64,000 nucleotides of DNA, taken from contig NZ_JAJONE010000001.1 of assembly GCF_024700075.1 (NCBI RefSeq), forward strand, positions 1,488,001-1,552,000. Direction: 5' to 3'. Below, in pieces: positions 25,665 to 37,696 of this stretch. Within the stretch, counting starts at the first letter, position 1. Each line of letters starts with the position of its first letter. Below the pieces are notes generated by a model that was given only the letters and a program-made list of their open reading frames with translations, made no database searches and was not told the origin of the DNA. The translations under genes and the position numbers were made by a program. This DNA is from Hymenobacter sp. J193. GTDB lineage: Bacteria > Bacteroidota > Bacteroidia > Cytophagales > Hymenobacteraceae.

Positions 25665-26546
25665 ATGCCCGCGCCCGTTCTACTGCCGCCCACCAGCTAC
25701 GACTACGTAACCGTGCACAAGGTGCAGGGCACTACCATCACGGCGGCGTCCGACATTCTGGCCGCTGAAGAGCCGCTGGAAATCCGGCTGGGGTTTGGGC
25801 CCACCGGCCAGCGGGAACACCGCACGCTGGCTATTACCATGCGCACGCCTGGCCACGACTTCGAGCTAGCGGCCGGGTTCCTGCTCACCGAAGGCATCAT
25901 CAGCCGGCGCCAGGAGCTGCACGGCATCCTGTACTGCCCCGATGTGGAAAAGGAAGAAGAGCGCGAAAACGTGGTGCGGGCCGAGCTGGCATCCACCGTA
26001 TCCGTAGCCCTGCCGCGCCTGGAGCGCCACTTCTACACCAGCAGCAGCTGCGGCGTGTGCGGCAAAACCAGCGTTGAGGCCGTGCACGCGGCTGCCTGCC
26101 CCGTGCTGCCCACCGATGGCCCCTACGTAGCCGCCGACCTGCTGCACCAGCTGCCGGAGCGGCTGCGGGCACAGCAGGAGCTGTTTGAGCAAACCGGCGG
26201 GCTGCACGCGGCGGCGTTGTTTTCGCCGGAGGGTGAGCTGCTGCTGCTGCGCGAAGACGTGGGCCGCCACAATGCCCTCGATAAGGTAATCGGGGCCGCG
26301 CTGCTGCAGGAGTGGCTGCCGCTGCACCGGCACGTGCTGCTGGTGAGCGGGCGCGTAAGCTTTGAGTTGGTGCAGAAAGCAGCCGTGGCGGGCATTGCGG
26401 TACTGGCTGCCGTGGGCGCCCCCAGCTCCCTGGCCGTGCAGGCCGCCCACAACTTTGGCCTGACCGTGTGCGGCTTCCTGCGCCAGGGCCGCTATAACAT
26501 ATATTCCCACCCCTGGCGGATTGTAGGCAGAACCGCCGGGCTATAA
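25665..26546 (+). CDS. fdhD: Formate dehydrogenase accessory sulfurtransferase FdhD
   Basis: 293 residues. FdhD moves sulfur from a cysteine desulfurase to Moco before its insertion into formate dehydrogenase. The CxxC motif is intact (SSCGVCGKTS, Cys 129 and 132), as are the ITMRTPGHDFELAAGFLLTEGII region and LREDVGRHNALDKVIG. It predicts an FDH-type client, and one is encoded at 34.3 kb. The 3' end overlaps the convergent MG2-domain gene by 6 bp. Confidence 0.95.
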   Translation: MPAPVLLPPTSYDYVTVHKVQGTTITAASDILAAEEPLEIRLGFGPTGQREHRTLAITMRTPGHDFELAAGFLLTEGIISRRQELHGILYCPDVEKEEERENVVRAELASTVSVALPRLERHFYTSSSCGVCGKTSVEAVHAAACPVLPTDGPYVAADLLHQLPERLRAQQELFEQTGGLHAAALFSPEGELLLLREDVGRHNALDKVIGAALLQEWLPLHRHVLLVSGRVSFELVQKAAVAGIAVLAAVGAPSSLAVQAAHNFGLTVCGFLRQGRYNIYSHPWRIVGRTAGL

Positions 26547-28940
26547 AGGGGCCTTCACGTCAAAGGTGAAGGAAGCGCTGCCTGCCTGCCCGGTCCCAGC
26601 CAGGCCCTGCACCACCACCCGGTAAGTGCCCACCTGGTCGGAAGTGTAGAAGGTGAGCGGGGCCCCGGCCGGCGCGTTGGGGTTCCAGTACAGCAGGTTG
26701 CGGAAATCGGGCAGGTGGCTTTGCTGCTGCCGGGGCGCGTCGTAGCGGGGGGCGTAGAACTCGCGCTGGCCCTGCAGGCCTTCGTATTCCTGGAGCAGCG
26801 CGTGTGCGTCAAGGGGAAAACCGGCCAGGTCGCCCTTATAGGTGGTGTAGCTCACGATACCGTCCGAAATCAGCGGCCCCAGCAGGTAGCGTGACTTCAC
26901 CACGTCCAGCTTCTGCACCTTCAGCGGATCGAAAGCCATGATGCGGTTGACGTTGAAGACGGGCATGCCATCCAGCAGCACCAAGGGGTTTTCGGAGACG
27001 GTATTAGAGTTGTTGTCGGGCACCAGGAAGTGGAAGCCGTCTTTGCGGATGCGCACCAGCACACCGGGCACGTACTCGCGCATTACCTCCTCCATCACCT
27101 TAAAGCGGGTGTAGTCGTCGAGGCGGTATTTTTCGCTGGGCTGTCCGTAGAAGGCAATGCTGTCGGTGGCCGGGGCCGTGTATACCACGGGGCGGCTACC
27201 ATAGTAGCGCTGCTGCACCTCGGCCTGCACGGCGCGGCGGCGGAGCCCCACGGCCCAGCTTTCCGCCACAGCCAGCGGCGAAGCCGGCAAGCCAGCGGGC
27301 CGGGGCGCGAAGGCGTCGAACAGCTCTATCCGGTACATACTGTCGCGCTGGGTGTTGGTCTGGGCTATCAGCTGCCGGCGGCCGTAGAGGTCGGGCACTT
27401 CAAACTGCAGGCTGCCCTCGGGCTTGCTGACGGCAGTGTACAACTGAATGTGGCGGCTGGGTGACGACAAGTAGGCCGGAATATTGGAGGCCGATGCGCC
27501 CGTGAAGCGGTGCATCACCCGGCCCCGCACCAGCGGGCCGTTCAACTCGGGCAAGTAAGGCAGCTGGCCGGGGTTGTTGCTGAGCACGTCCTTCCATTGG
27601 AACCGGCTCCAGCCCTGGGTGAGCATCAGGTTGTCGGCGGCCTCGGCAGCTTCGGGGCTGAGGTAGTACCCGGGGTTTTCCACGGCGCCTTTCAGATCCG
27701 ACGTCAGCCACAGGTAGCCGGCCATATCTGGCCCACCCGCCGCCGACAGCGAATCGACCTGGTACACGGCTACCGATAAGCTGGCAGCCTGGTCGGCAGC
27801 CACCTGCAGGGTCACTTTTTCGCGGGCCGTGTACTGGCGCTTGTCAGCCTGGGCCGTGAGCTTGAGGGCATTGGTAGGTGGGCGGAAGTAGAGCCGCTCG
27901 CACACCGGCTGCCGGCGGCTGTTGAAGAGGGTGAAGTGCGAAATACCGGCCGCCAACTGCTGCTTGTCCACAGTAAATACGGTTCGACCCTCAAACAACT
28001 CCCCGGCAGTGGCCAGGGCTACTTTTTGGCCGGCGTGGCCCAGTAGATACACCCGCTCATTTTCCAGGGCTGCGCCCCGCGTTTGCACTACCAGGCGCAG
28101 CTGGCTGACGCCCGCGCCGCCGTCTACCAGCCGCATCACGTAGCCTTCTTCCCGGGCTGGCGGCAGGCTGGCCGTTACGGTTTGCTGGTTGGCCAACTTC
28201 GCCACTACCCGGTAGGCCTGCCCCGCCTGGGCGGGCGTGAAGCTGAATGAACCCAGGCCAAAGCGCAGGGTGCGGAAAGAAGCTACGGTGTTGCCGCTCT
28301 GGTCCAGCACTGTGCCCTCGGCCGCTACGCCCTGGCCAGCGCCGTTGGTTAGCTTGAAGCCCACTTTGCTCGGAACGCCCTGCACGAGGTAGCCGCCTTC
28401 GGGAAACAGCTGCAGGTCGTAGGCGGCCGCGGCTGGCTTGGCCGCTACACCCAGCGGCGCGCGGGTGTTCACGATGGCGACGCTGGTATGGAAGTACAGC
28501 TCCGGGCTGAAGTTGCGCATCCAGCTGGTGTAGGCCCGCACCGTGTAGCGCCCGGAGGGCAGCGTGGCGGGCAGTACAAAGGAGCCAGCACCCGTGGCCT
28601 GCTTCAGCGAAACTTTGGCTTGCAATACGGGTTTCTGTACCGGGTCCAGCACTTCCACGTACGCCACCGAGCTGACGGGCAGGGGCCGGTGCGAGCTGCC
28701 TTCCACGGCGTACACCTTAAACCACATGCTTTCCCCGCTCACGTAGCTGGGCCGGTCGAGGTGCAGAAACAGCTTTTCGGCGGGGGTTTGCTGGCTGTAG
28801 TGGGCGAAGCGTCGGGCTATGCTCTGCAGCGAGTCGGCCTGGGCCAGCGCCGGGCTTGCGTTGCCCAGCCCGGCCAGGCAGCCGCCCAGCAGGACCACGC
28901 AGCGCGTCAAACAAACCAGGGAAAGGCGGCGAAACAGCAT
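26541..28940 (-). CDS. Large secreted MG2-domain protein with TonB-plug-like C-terminal domain
   Basis: 799 residues with signal peptide. Residues ~50-150 match a macroglobulin MG2 domain (KLFLHLDRPSYVSGESMWFKVYA, YTVRAYTSWMRNF). Further Ig-like strands follow. Residues ~650-710 read like a TonB-receptor plug (NPLVLLDGMPVFNVNRIMAFDP, VVKSRYLLGPLISDG), without any barrel after it. Such proteins are common beside SusC-type receptors in Bacteroidota and probably sit at the outer membrane; the function is unknown. It is last in the TonB receptor cluster, 51 bp after the DUF4249 gene. Confidence 0.78.
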   Translation of the reverse strand: MLFRRLSLVCLTRCVVLLGGCLAGLGNASPALAQADSLQSIARRFAHYSQQTPAEKLFLHLDRPSYVSGESMWFKVYAVEGSSHRPLPVSSVAYVEVLDPVQKPVLQAKVSLKQATGAGSFVLPATLPSGRYTVRAYTSWMRNFSPELYFHTSVAIVNTRAPLGVAAKPAAAAYDLQLFPEGGYLVQGVPSKVGFKLTNGAGQGVAAEGTVLDQSGNTVASFRTLRFGLGSFSFTPAQAGQAYRVVAKLANQQTVTASLPPAREEGYVMRLVDGGAGVSQLRLVVQTRGAALENERVYLLGHAGQKVALATAGELFEGRTVFTVDKQQLAAGISHFTLFNSRRQPVCERLYFRPPTNALKLTAQADKRQYTAREKVTLQVAADQAASLSVAVYQVDSLSAAGGPDMAGYLWLTSDLKGAVENPGYYLSPEAAEAADNLMLTQGWSRFQWKDVLSNNPGQLPYLPELNGPLVRGRVMHRFTGASASNIPAYLSSPSRHIQLYTAVSKPEGSLQFEVPDLYGRRQLIAQTNTQRDSMYRIELFDAFAPRPAGLPASPLAVAESWAVGLRRRAVQAEVQQRYYGSRPVVYTAPATDSIAFYGQPSEKYRLDDYTRFKVMEEVMREYVPGVLVRIRKDGFHFLVPDNNSNTVSENPLVLLDGMPVFNVNRIMAFDPLKVQKLDVVKSRYLLGPLISDGIVSYTTYKGDLAGFPLDAHALLQEYEGLQGQREFYAPRYDAPRQQQSHLPDFRNLLYWNPNAPAGAPLTFYTSDQVGTYRVVVQGLAGTGQAGSASFTFDVKAPL

Positions 28941-28991
28941 CGGGCAAAGGGTTCAGATAAAACGGGTATCAACGCAACGGCTGGTCCGGCG

Positions 28992-30134
28992 CTAGGGCCA
29001 GAAATCGGGTTTAACCGTGGTGCCGCGCAGGCGGCAGTCCACGCACACGGCCGGGTTGCCGGTATACCCTATCAGCGTGCGGGCCACGTATATGCCTTCT
29101 ATGGGCAGCAGGCTGGGTCTGCTGAAGTACGAGGGTACATCGGCCAGCAGCACCGTGTCGGGGTTGCCGCAGTCCTCGTAGCCGGTCTTAAAGCGCAGAA
29201 TGGACCCCAGCTCGGTACGGTCGATAAACAGGCGCTTTTCCGTGACCGTGGCCGCGCCCACGTACCCGATTACCGGCTCAGACGCGTCGGCCAGGTTGTG
29301 CACGTTGCCCGTCAGCTGGGTGGGCTGCGGGTCAAACAGGCCGCCGAGGCTTTCGGTGTTCTTTTTCAGCTTTTCCCAGTAAGCAAATTCCTCAGCCGTG
29401 AGGGCATACTGCTTTACCAGAATGCTGTATTTGATGCCCAGCTTCAGGGAGTTGGACTCCAGCAACCGAAGCGGCGCATCCGTTACCACGTCCTGGCTGA
29501 GCCGGCTGGTGCTGCCCAGCTGAATAGCGGTGGAGTTTTCGCTGCCCCAGCAGTAATAAATGCTTTCCTGCCGGTTCTGCATTACGCCGTCCACGTACTC
29601 CAGGCCCGACTGGTAAGCTGAGTGAAACAGCCAAGTTTCCTCGTAGCGCCAGCGGTAGTAGCGCGTGGCGTTGGCATCGTCGTGGGTGCTCACGTAAATC
29701 TGCACGCCCCGGTTGTTCAGCTCCCAGCTTACCTGGTCAATCGGCGGGGTTTGCCGGGCCGCCACCAGGTCCGACTCATACTCTTGGCCGGAAGCGGTGC
29801 GGATGCGCAGGCGGTAGCGGTGGTCAGAGCTCAGGCTCAGGGGCGCCGACTGATACGTGCCGGGCTGCTGCTCGGGGAGCAGGTAGGCCGCGCCGGCGTC
29901 ATCCAGAATTGTGACGACGGCGGCGGCTTCTACGGGTACAGGCGCGTTGGCCTCGTTCTTGGTGCGCGACAGGCGGATGGTGGTGGGGCCGCTTAGGTTG
30001 ATGAAGCCATCCACCACCAGGTAGTTCTGCGGCGCGTCCAGCACTTCCGGCTCAAACTTATCGACGCAGCTGCCCAGCAGCAGCACGAGGGCAGCGGCCA
30101 GGTATTTCCGCAGGCGGGAATTGAAGCGTATCAT
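28992..30134 (-). CDS. DUF4249 lipoprotein
   Basis: 380 residues. A lipobox LLGSC (Cys about 23) is followed by the DUF4249 pattern: YLVVDGFINLSGPTTIRLSRT, a beta-sandwich, then YYRWRYEETWLFHSAY and a C-terminal CVDCRLRGT(T) motif with two cysteines, frequent in the family. These lipoproteins are almost always encoded just after a TonB-dependent receptor and are thought to be its surface partner. The start overlaps the receptor's stop by one base, so the two are translationally coupled. Confidence 0.88.
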   Translation of the reverse strand: MIRFNSRLRKYLAAALVLLLGSCVDKFEPEVLDAPQNYLVVDGFINLSGPTTIRLSRTKNEANAPVPVEAAAVVTILDDAGAAYLLPEQQPGTYQSAPLSLSSDHRYRLRIRTASGQEYESDLVAARQTPPIDQVSWELNNRGVQIYVSTHDDANATRYYRWRYEETWLFHSAYQSGLEYVDGVMQNRQESIYYCWGSENSTAIQLGSTSRLSQDVVTDAPLRLLESNSLKLGIKYSILVKQYALTAEEFAYWEKLKKNTESLGGLFDPQPTQLTGNVHNLADASEPVIGYVGAATVTEKRLFIDRTELGSILRFKTGYEDCGNPDTVLLADVPSYFSRPSLLPIEGIYVARTLIGYTGNPAVCVDCRLRGTTVKPDFWP

Positions 30135-32890
30135 CAGAACTTGAAATTATACGTGACGCTCGGAATCGGCTGCCCGAAAATGGAAAGCTGGTAGCCGTTG
30201 ATTTTGCCGTTCTGCGCCTTGAAGTACACGGAATAGGGGTTGCGCCGCCCCGTGAGGTTGTACACCGACAGCGTCCAGGAGCTGTGGGCCAGCTTTTTGG
30301 CTTTGTGGCCACCTTCGATGTTTATGGCAAAATCCACGCGGTAATAGTCGGGTACGCGGTAGGCATTGCGGTCGGAGTAGAACACGCGGGTGGCGCCCTC
30401 CAGGTAGTAGGTGGTGAGTGGCAATGTGATGGGGCGGCCGGTGCTGTAGTTGAAGTTCAGAGACGTGCTGAAGCGGCGGCTAAAGCGGTAGTTGCCGGCC
30501 AGGGTCACGTCGTGGGGCTTGTCGAAGTTACTGGGGTAGTACTTGCCGCCGTTGATCTGCTCGGCGGGCGTGCCGGCGTTGGCCCGCACCAGGGAGCGGG
30601 AATAGGTATAGCTCAGCCAGCCGTTGATTTTGCCCGTCGACTTCTTCACCGAAAACTCCACGCCGTAGGCCCGGCCCTCGGCGTTGATGATATCGGTTTC
30701 GAGGTGGTGGTTCAGCAGCAGCGAGGCCCCGCTGATGTAGTCCACAAAGTCGTGCATGAACTTGTAGTAGGTTTCCACCGAGGTTTCGATGGTGTTGTTG
30801 CGGAAGTTGCGGTAGTAGCCCACCGAGAACTGGTCGCCCACCTGGGGCCGCACGTAGGCGTCGCTCAGCTTCCAGGTGTCCGTCGGCGACAGGGAGGCCG
30901 TGTTCGAAAGCTGGTGAATGTACTGGCGCGTGCGGTTGTAGCTGGCTTTCAGCGAGGAGCGGTCCGACAGCGCGTACTTCAGCCCGAGGCGGTACTCGGG
31001 GCCGTGGTAGGTGGCAATGGTTTTGCCGGCACCGTAGTGTACCGTATCGGTGATGCTGTACACGGTGCGGGCCACGCCGGGCGCATACTCGTACACGTCG
31101 CGGGCGCCCAGAGCCTGGTAGAGCGAGTAGCGCAGCCCCACCGAAAGCGCCAGCCGCGGCGTCACGTCCCAGCGGTCCGACACGTACAGGGCGCTTTCTT
31201 GGCCCTGCTCGCGGCCCAGGTCGTCGGGCTCCACCAACGACTCCGGGCCCTGGGGCGTGAGGCGACCCGGCCGGAGGCGGTAGCGCAGCGTACTGGCCCC
31301 AAAGTCGATGGTGTGCTGGGCGTTGCGGAAGTAGCTGAAATCGGCCTGCAAACCCACCTGCGCCAGATTGAAGGCCAGCGCCGAGGCACTCACCGGGTTT
31401 TTCTCGCTCGTAACATCGTACCCGTACTGGCTGCCGGTGGCCGTGAGCACGCCGTAGAGCGTGTTGCTGAAGGTGTGGCGCCACTTCAGGCTGGCGTTGC
31501 GGTTCTGGTAGGCGTAAGCGGTGTCGGAGGCCAGCTTAAACCGGTCCCGACTCAGGTAGCCGGTGGCGTAGAGCGTGTTTTTATCGTCCAGCTCGTGGCT
31601 GATGTGGGCACTCACGTCATAAAAGGAGGCGGCGCTTTCCTTGAGGCTGCGGTCGGGCAGGCGGCGCAAAATCCAGTCGGAGTACGAGGAGCGGCCCCCG
31701 ATGATGAATGAGCTTTTGTCTTTGATGATGGGGCCTTCCAGCGTGAGGCGGCTGGTGAGCAGCCCGATGCCGCCCGAGCCGGCCAGCTTTTTCTTGTTGC
31801 CGTCGCGGGTGGCAATGTCCAGCACCGACGAAAGGCGGCCGCCATAGCGGGCCGGAATGGCGCTTTTATAGAGCTCCACTGTCTTCAGAATGTCGGGGTT
31901 GAAGGCCGAAAAGAAGCCAAACAGGTGAGATGGGCTGTACACCGTGGCGTCGTTGAAGAGAATCAGGTTCTGGTCGGTAGCGCCCCCCCGCACGCTGATG
32001 CCGGTGCTGCCCTCACCGATGGATTTCACGCCGGGCAGGGTAAGCACCACCCGCAGAATGTCGGTTTCGCCGAAGGCCGTGGGCACCTGCCGGATGGTCT
32101 TGATGTCGAGCTTTTCGACGCCCATCTGCAGACCAGCCACGTTTTTGTCTTTCTCCGCTTCCACCCGCACTTCCTTCAGGGCGGTAATATCTTCTTCCAC
32201 TTCCACTTCCAGCTTGCCATCGGCGTGCACCACAATGCGGCGCTGGGTGTTTTTGATGCCAATGCCGCGAATGTTGAGGATATGGGCACCCACCGGCAGC
32301 GTAAGGGCATAGTAGCCAAACTGGTCGGTGGAGGCGCCGATGGATGGGGAGGTAATGTACACCGAGGCGCCCAGCACCGGCTCCCCGGATTTGGCTTCGC
32401 GGATGTGGCCCGCCACCGTGGCCGTGGGCCCCTTGGCCGCGCCCGGCCGCCCGATTTCATAGAGCCGGGCCGGGCTGGTAGCGCGCCCGCCGCGGATGGT
32501 AGTCAGCGTATCGGCGGTAGCGGCTACATCGGCCACCGCGCCGGGCTGGAAGAAGTTTCCGGGGACATTGGTAGCCATAGCCGTGCCGCTGGTGAAAAAC
32601 ACGTTGTGGTCCTCGTCCACAGCAAACCGCACGGTGGTGGGCGCCAAGGCCTGCTGCAGCACCCGGCTCAGGGGCTGCGCCTGCACCTGCAGGTTCACCT
32701 TCACGCCCTGCACCGCCATTGAGTCAAAGAAAAAGCGGTAGCGGGTCTGGGCCTGGAGCTGCCGCGCAAACTCTTCCACGCTCAGGTTCTGGAAGCTGCC
32801 GCTCACCAGCGGCTCGGTTTGCTGCCCGTAGCTGCGAAGGCTACCGAGGGCACACAGCAGCAGCAGAATAATTCGGTAAACGAGTTTCAT
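30134..32890 (-). CDS. TonB-dependent outer-membrane receptor with STN and CarboxypepD_reg domains
   Basis: 918 residues. Signal peptide; STN domain at ~25-105 (FQNLSVEEFARQLQAQTRYRFFFD); carboxypeptidase-regulatory-like domain at ~155-240 (VAGHIREAKSGEPVLGASVYI); plug at ~250-370 (GVKSIGEGSTGISVRGGATDQNLILFNDATVYS); 22-strand-type barrel ending SVTYNFKF with the expected C-terminal aromatic. It imports an unidentified ligand using TonB energy. The STN domain often signals to an anti-sigma/ECF pair, but none is encoded nearby. Confidence 0.92.
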   Translation of the reverse strand: MKLVYRIILLLLCALGSLRSYGQQTEPLVSGSFQNLSVEEFARQLQAQTRYRFFFDSMAVQGVKVNLQVQAQPLSRVLQQALAPTTVRFAVDEDHNVFFTSGTAMATNVPGNFFQPGAVADVAATADTLTTIRGGRATSPARLYEIGRPGAAKGPTATVAGHIREAKSGEPVLGASVYITSPSIGASTDQFGYYALTLPVGAHILNIRGIGIKNTQRRIVVHADGKLEVEVEEDITALKEVRVEAEKDKNVAGLQMGVEKLDIKTIRQVPTAFGETDILRVVLTLPGVKSIGEGSTGISVRGGATDQNLILFNDATVYSPSHLFGFFSAFNPDILKTVELYKSAIPARYGGRLSSVLDIATRDGNKKKLAGSGGIGLLTSRLTLEGPIIKDKSSFIIGGRSSYSDWILRRLPDRSLKESAASFYDVSAHISHELDDKNTLYATGYLSRDRFKLASDTAYAYQNRNASLKWRHTFSNTLYGVLTATGSQYGYDVTSEKNPVSASALAFNLAQVGLQADFSYFRNAQHTIDFGASTLRYRLRPGRLTPQGPESLVEPDDLGREQGQESALYVSDRWDVTPRLALSVGLRYSLYQALGARDVYEYAPGVARTVYSITDTVHYGAGKTIATYHGPEYRLGLKYALSDRSSLKASYNRTRQYIHQLSNTASLSPTDTWKLSDAYVRPQVGDQFSVGYYRNFRNNTIETSVETYYKFMHDFVDYISGASLLLNHHLETDIINAEGRAYGVEFSVKKSTGKINGWLSYTYSRSLVRANAGTPAEQINGGKYYPSNFDKPHDVTLAGNYRFSRRFSTSLNFNYSTGRPITLPLTTYYLEGATRVFYSDRNAYRVPDYYRVDFAINIEGGHKAKKLAHSSWTLSVYNLTGRRNPYSVYFKAQNGKINGYQLSIFGQPIPSVTYNFKF

Positions 32891-32935
32891 AGCAAGGTCA
32901 ATGGCCCCGCGGGTGGGGGCCGTACAGAAAGCGGC

Positions 32936-33691
32936 TTACTTGCCGGGGGTAGGCGGCAACGAGGCCTGGTACCGCGCCAGCTCCACCAGGGAAGCTTCGC
33001 GGCTGGTTTTGCCGAACTTCAGTTTCTCGGTTCGGATGTATTTGCGCAGGGCAGCCTTGTTCTGCGGGAACAGTGACAGCATCGTCTTGCCATTGTCCAC
33101 GCCGTAGTAGCGGGTGCCTTTGCCGATGTAGTAGCTGTCCTTCTGGGTGATTTCGCCCTCCATGCCGGTAGCCGTGGAGCGTTGCTGCATGTTTTTGCGG
33201 CGGGCCGCCAGCACCTGCACCGGCCCATCCAGCAGCACTTCGTAGAAGCCCGTGCGCACCGGCGAGGCGCTGGCCGAGTCCACCACGAGGCGCACAAACT
33301 GGCGGTCATCCAGCGTGAAGCGCGTTACCCGCTCACTTACCAGCTGCATATCCAGGGCGCCCAGCGGAGCCTTCACCACCAGCAGGTCGCGCAGCAGATC
33401 GTAGCGCATCGCCACGTCGGTGTACAGGGCTCCGCCGTACTCCACGGTGGCGGGCAGCGGGTCGGCCGAGGCCAGAAACGCGTGCCCCTTGATGTAGGAC
33501 CGCACGGTGCTCACGTACTCGGGCCCGTTGTAAAGCCGCGACTCGTAGCGCAGCCCCTCGGAATACCGCTGGCTGAGGCTGCTGATGGCCGCCGCCACGG
33601 CGCTGGAATCGGCTTTGATGCTCTGCGCGCAGGCTCCGGACGCGGTCAGCCAAAGCCCTATGCTCAGGCAGCCGTAAAACACTTTCTTCAT
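32936..33691 (-). CDS. Secreted protein of unknown function, first gene of the TonB receptor cluster
   Basis: 251 residues from the ATG at 33691 (MKKVFYGCLSIGLWLTASGACAQ is a signal peptide). The body is mixed alpha/beta with segments RLYNGPEYVSTVRSYIKG, DVAMRYDLLRDLLVVKAP and FPQNKAALRKYIRTEKLKF; I do not recognise a named family. It is 45 bp upstream of the TonB receptor on the same strand, so it is probably part of the same operon. Confidence 0.72.
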   Translation of the reverse strand: MKKVFYGCLSIGLWLTASGACAQSIKADSSAVAAAISSLSQRYSEGLRYESRLYNGPEYVSTVRSYIKGHAFLASADPLPATVEYGGALYTDVAMRYDLLRDLLVVKAPLGALDMQLVSERVTRFTLDDRQFVRLVVDSASASPVRTGFYEVLLDGPVQVLAARRKNMQQRSTATGMEGEITQKDSYYIGKGTRYYGVDNGKTMLSLFPQNKAALRKYIRTEKLKFGKTSREASLVELARYQASLPPTPGK

Positions 33692-33896
33692 TTGATCTAA
33701 CCCGTGCGCACGCCGCCCCATTATACAGTCTCCAATAAGCCCTCCAAAGTATAAAAACTTCCTGAGCGGGCATGCACCCACCTGCACAATTCCGGGAGAA
33801 TAGTACAAAAAACCGGGTAACCCAACCAGCCTGCTCCCTTAGCACCCCGCTTTTCGGCTGAAACCTTTTCCTGCTGATTGCATTGTTTAAAGCGAA

Positions 33897-34223
33897 ATGA
33901 AGCTCCGCCTCGAAGACAACACCCTGCGCCTGCGCCTCGATCAGCCCGAAGTAACCGCGTTCCGCCAGCACGGTCGCCTGGAAACGGTGGTGCCGCTAGG
34001 CTTGCGGGCCACGGACCAGCTGACCTACACCCTGGAGCGCACCACCGATGTGCCCGCCCTCACGGTGCAGGCCGAAGCCGGCTGCATCCGGGTGCTGCTG
34101 CCCGCCGCCGTGGCCGACGCCTGGACTTCAACGGAGCAGGTGAGCCTGCGTGGCACCGTAGCCGTACAGCACAACCAAGTGCTGCATATTCTGGTAGAAA
34201 AAGACCTGGGCTGCAAGCATTAG
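33897..34223 (+). CDS. Small protein next to FDH gene (DUF7009-like)
   Basis: 108 residues, beta-rich, no signal peptide (MKLRLEDNTLRLRLDQPEV, FRQHGRLETVVPLG). I recall similar ~110-residue proteins encoded immediately before FdhF-type oxidoreductases in Bacteroidota, listed as DUF7009; the family name is from memory. It ends in DLGCKH, and the single Cys-X-His tail might matter. It stands 41 bp ahead of the molybdoenzyme and is probably co-transcribed; an assembly or insertion role is a guess from context. Confidence 0.68.
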   Translation: MKLRLEDNTLRLRLDQPEVTAFRQHGRLETVVPLGLRATDQLTYTLERTTDVPALTVQAEAGCIRVLLPAAVADAWTSTEQVSLRGTVAVQHNQVLHILVEKDLGCKH

Positions 34224-34264
34224 CCCGGCTGTTCCCTCCCACCCCTGTTTCGTTGCGCGCCCTT

Positions 34265-36814
<2,550 letters not shown>

Positions 36815-36847
36815 CCACTTCCCAGAATACAGCTTGCTGATACGTCC

Positions 36848-36877
36848 TTCCCGGTTGATGCCGGGAAAAACGTTTTT
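36848..36877 (+). terminator. Terminator after the molybdoenzyme gene
   Basis: TTCCCGG-TTGATG-CCGGGAA stem, then AAACG and TTTTTT at 36872-36877. It lies 34 bp after the stop codon. Confidence 0.7.
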
Positions 36878-37009
36878 TGATGGCTCTCCGGAAGATATGC
36901 TCGGCATGCGGGGAGCATAGCCGACAAGCATGAGCTATGGGTTGACGAGTTGAACCGGGTTATTTCGTTTCTTCGTCTTCTCTCCTTACTGCGCTATATC
37001 TCTTGCACT

Positions 37010-37372
37010 ATGCTGCGGCCGCTTCTACTTACCCTGTTGCTGGCCTTGCTGCCACTGGCCTTCGGGGTATACGTCAACTCCACGGGCCACCCACCTACTA
37101 CCACGCGCCGGGCAGCCTACTGCACGCGCTATTGCTACTACCATGCCTGCCCGCACGCCACGGCCGCCAACAGTCCGGCTTACGTGCGGCTGCGGCCGCT
37201 GTATAGCGCTACCGTTCGAGGGTTGGCATCGGGTGGGCGGAAGTATTACGAGGCTATGAACTTGGCTTTCTACCTGGGTCTGACGCCCGCGCTGCTGGTC
37301 TGGCTCACCTACGGAGCTCTGCGCAACCGGCAAACTCTCCGGCACCTTCGCTCCCGGCTGCGCCATGCGTAA
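37010..37372 (+). CDS. Small membrane protein with Cys/Tyr-rich loop
   Basis: 120 residues from ATG 37010. Two transmembrane segments (LLLTLLLALLPLAFGVYV at ~4-21, and AFYLGLTPALLVWLTYGAL near 85-103) enclose a loop with YCTRYCYYHACPH, a compact three-Cys/two-His motif that could hold metal or disulfides. The tail is Arg-rich. Similar proteins occur in Bacteroidota as unnamed genes (recollection). Its stop overlaps the next gene by 8 bp. Confidence 0.68.
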   Translation: MLRPLLLTLLLALLPLAFGVYVNSTGHPPTTTRRAAYCTRYCYYHACPHATAANSPAYVRLRPLYSATVRGLASGGRKYYEAMNLAFYLGLTPALLVWLTYGALRNRQTLRHLRSRLRHA

Positions 37373-37583
37373 GGAGCTGATAGATCTGGCCGGGCAGGCC
37401 TTCTGGTATTGCACCGATTTCATGGTGAATCTGGCAAACCTGACGCACACTTCCTACCCAGAAGCCAACACGTGGGTGCTGCTGATTTTTATTCCGGGGC
37501 TGCTCACGCTGCTGGTGGCCGTACGCCTGGCACAGAGCTTCCAGCTCCGCAAGCTGCGGCGCCGCCTTCGGCAACAGCCGTGA
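37365..37583 (+). CDS. Single-pass small membrane protein, coupled to the previous gene
   Basis: 72 residues. An N-terminal amphipathic segment is followed by one strong transmembrane helix (NTWVLLIFIPGLLTLLVAVRLA) and a basic tail (LRKLRRRLRQQP), so inside-positive at the C terminus. The ATG overlaps the preceding small membrane gene by 8 bp, which indicates coupled expression and perhaps a two-subunit membrane complex. No family recognised. Confidence 0.65.
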   Translation: MRKELIDLAGQAFWYCTDFMVNLANLTHTSYPEANTWVLLIFIPGLLTLLVAVRLAQSFQLRKLRRRLRQQP

Positions 37584-37696
37584 CGCCAACGACCTCGGTA
37601 GCACGCTCGGTCCATCTTGGGGCGTGAGGTATTGTTTAAGCAGATGGCATGCAGCTGCTCGCTGGGATACACGCCCTTAAACTCAGTATTTCACCG

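Noticed and set aside
28488..29621. 377-codon plus-strand frame opposite the MG2 and DUF4249 genes
   Set aside because: Antisense shadow of two real genes in high-GC DNA; no domain, Gly/Gln/His/Arg-rich composition.
30284..31711. 475-codon plus-strand frame opposite the TonB receptor
   Set aside because: Shadow frame with no recognisable protein features.
33878..34264. In-frame 5' extension of the FdhF/YdeP-like gene
   Set aside because: It covers the small companion gene in another frame and encodes Arg/Pro-rich sequence without homology; ATG 34265 is the sensible start.
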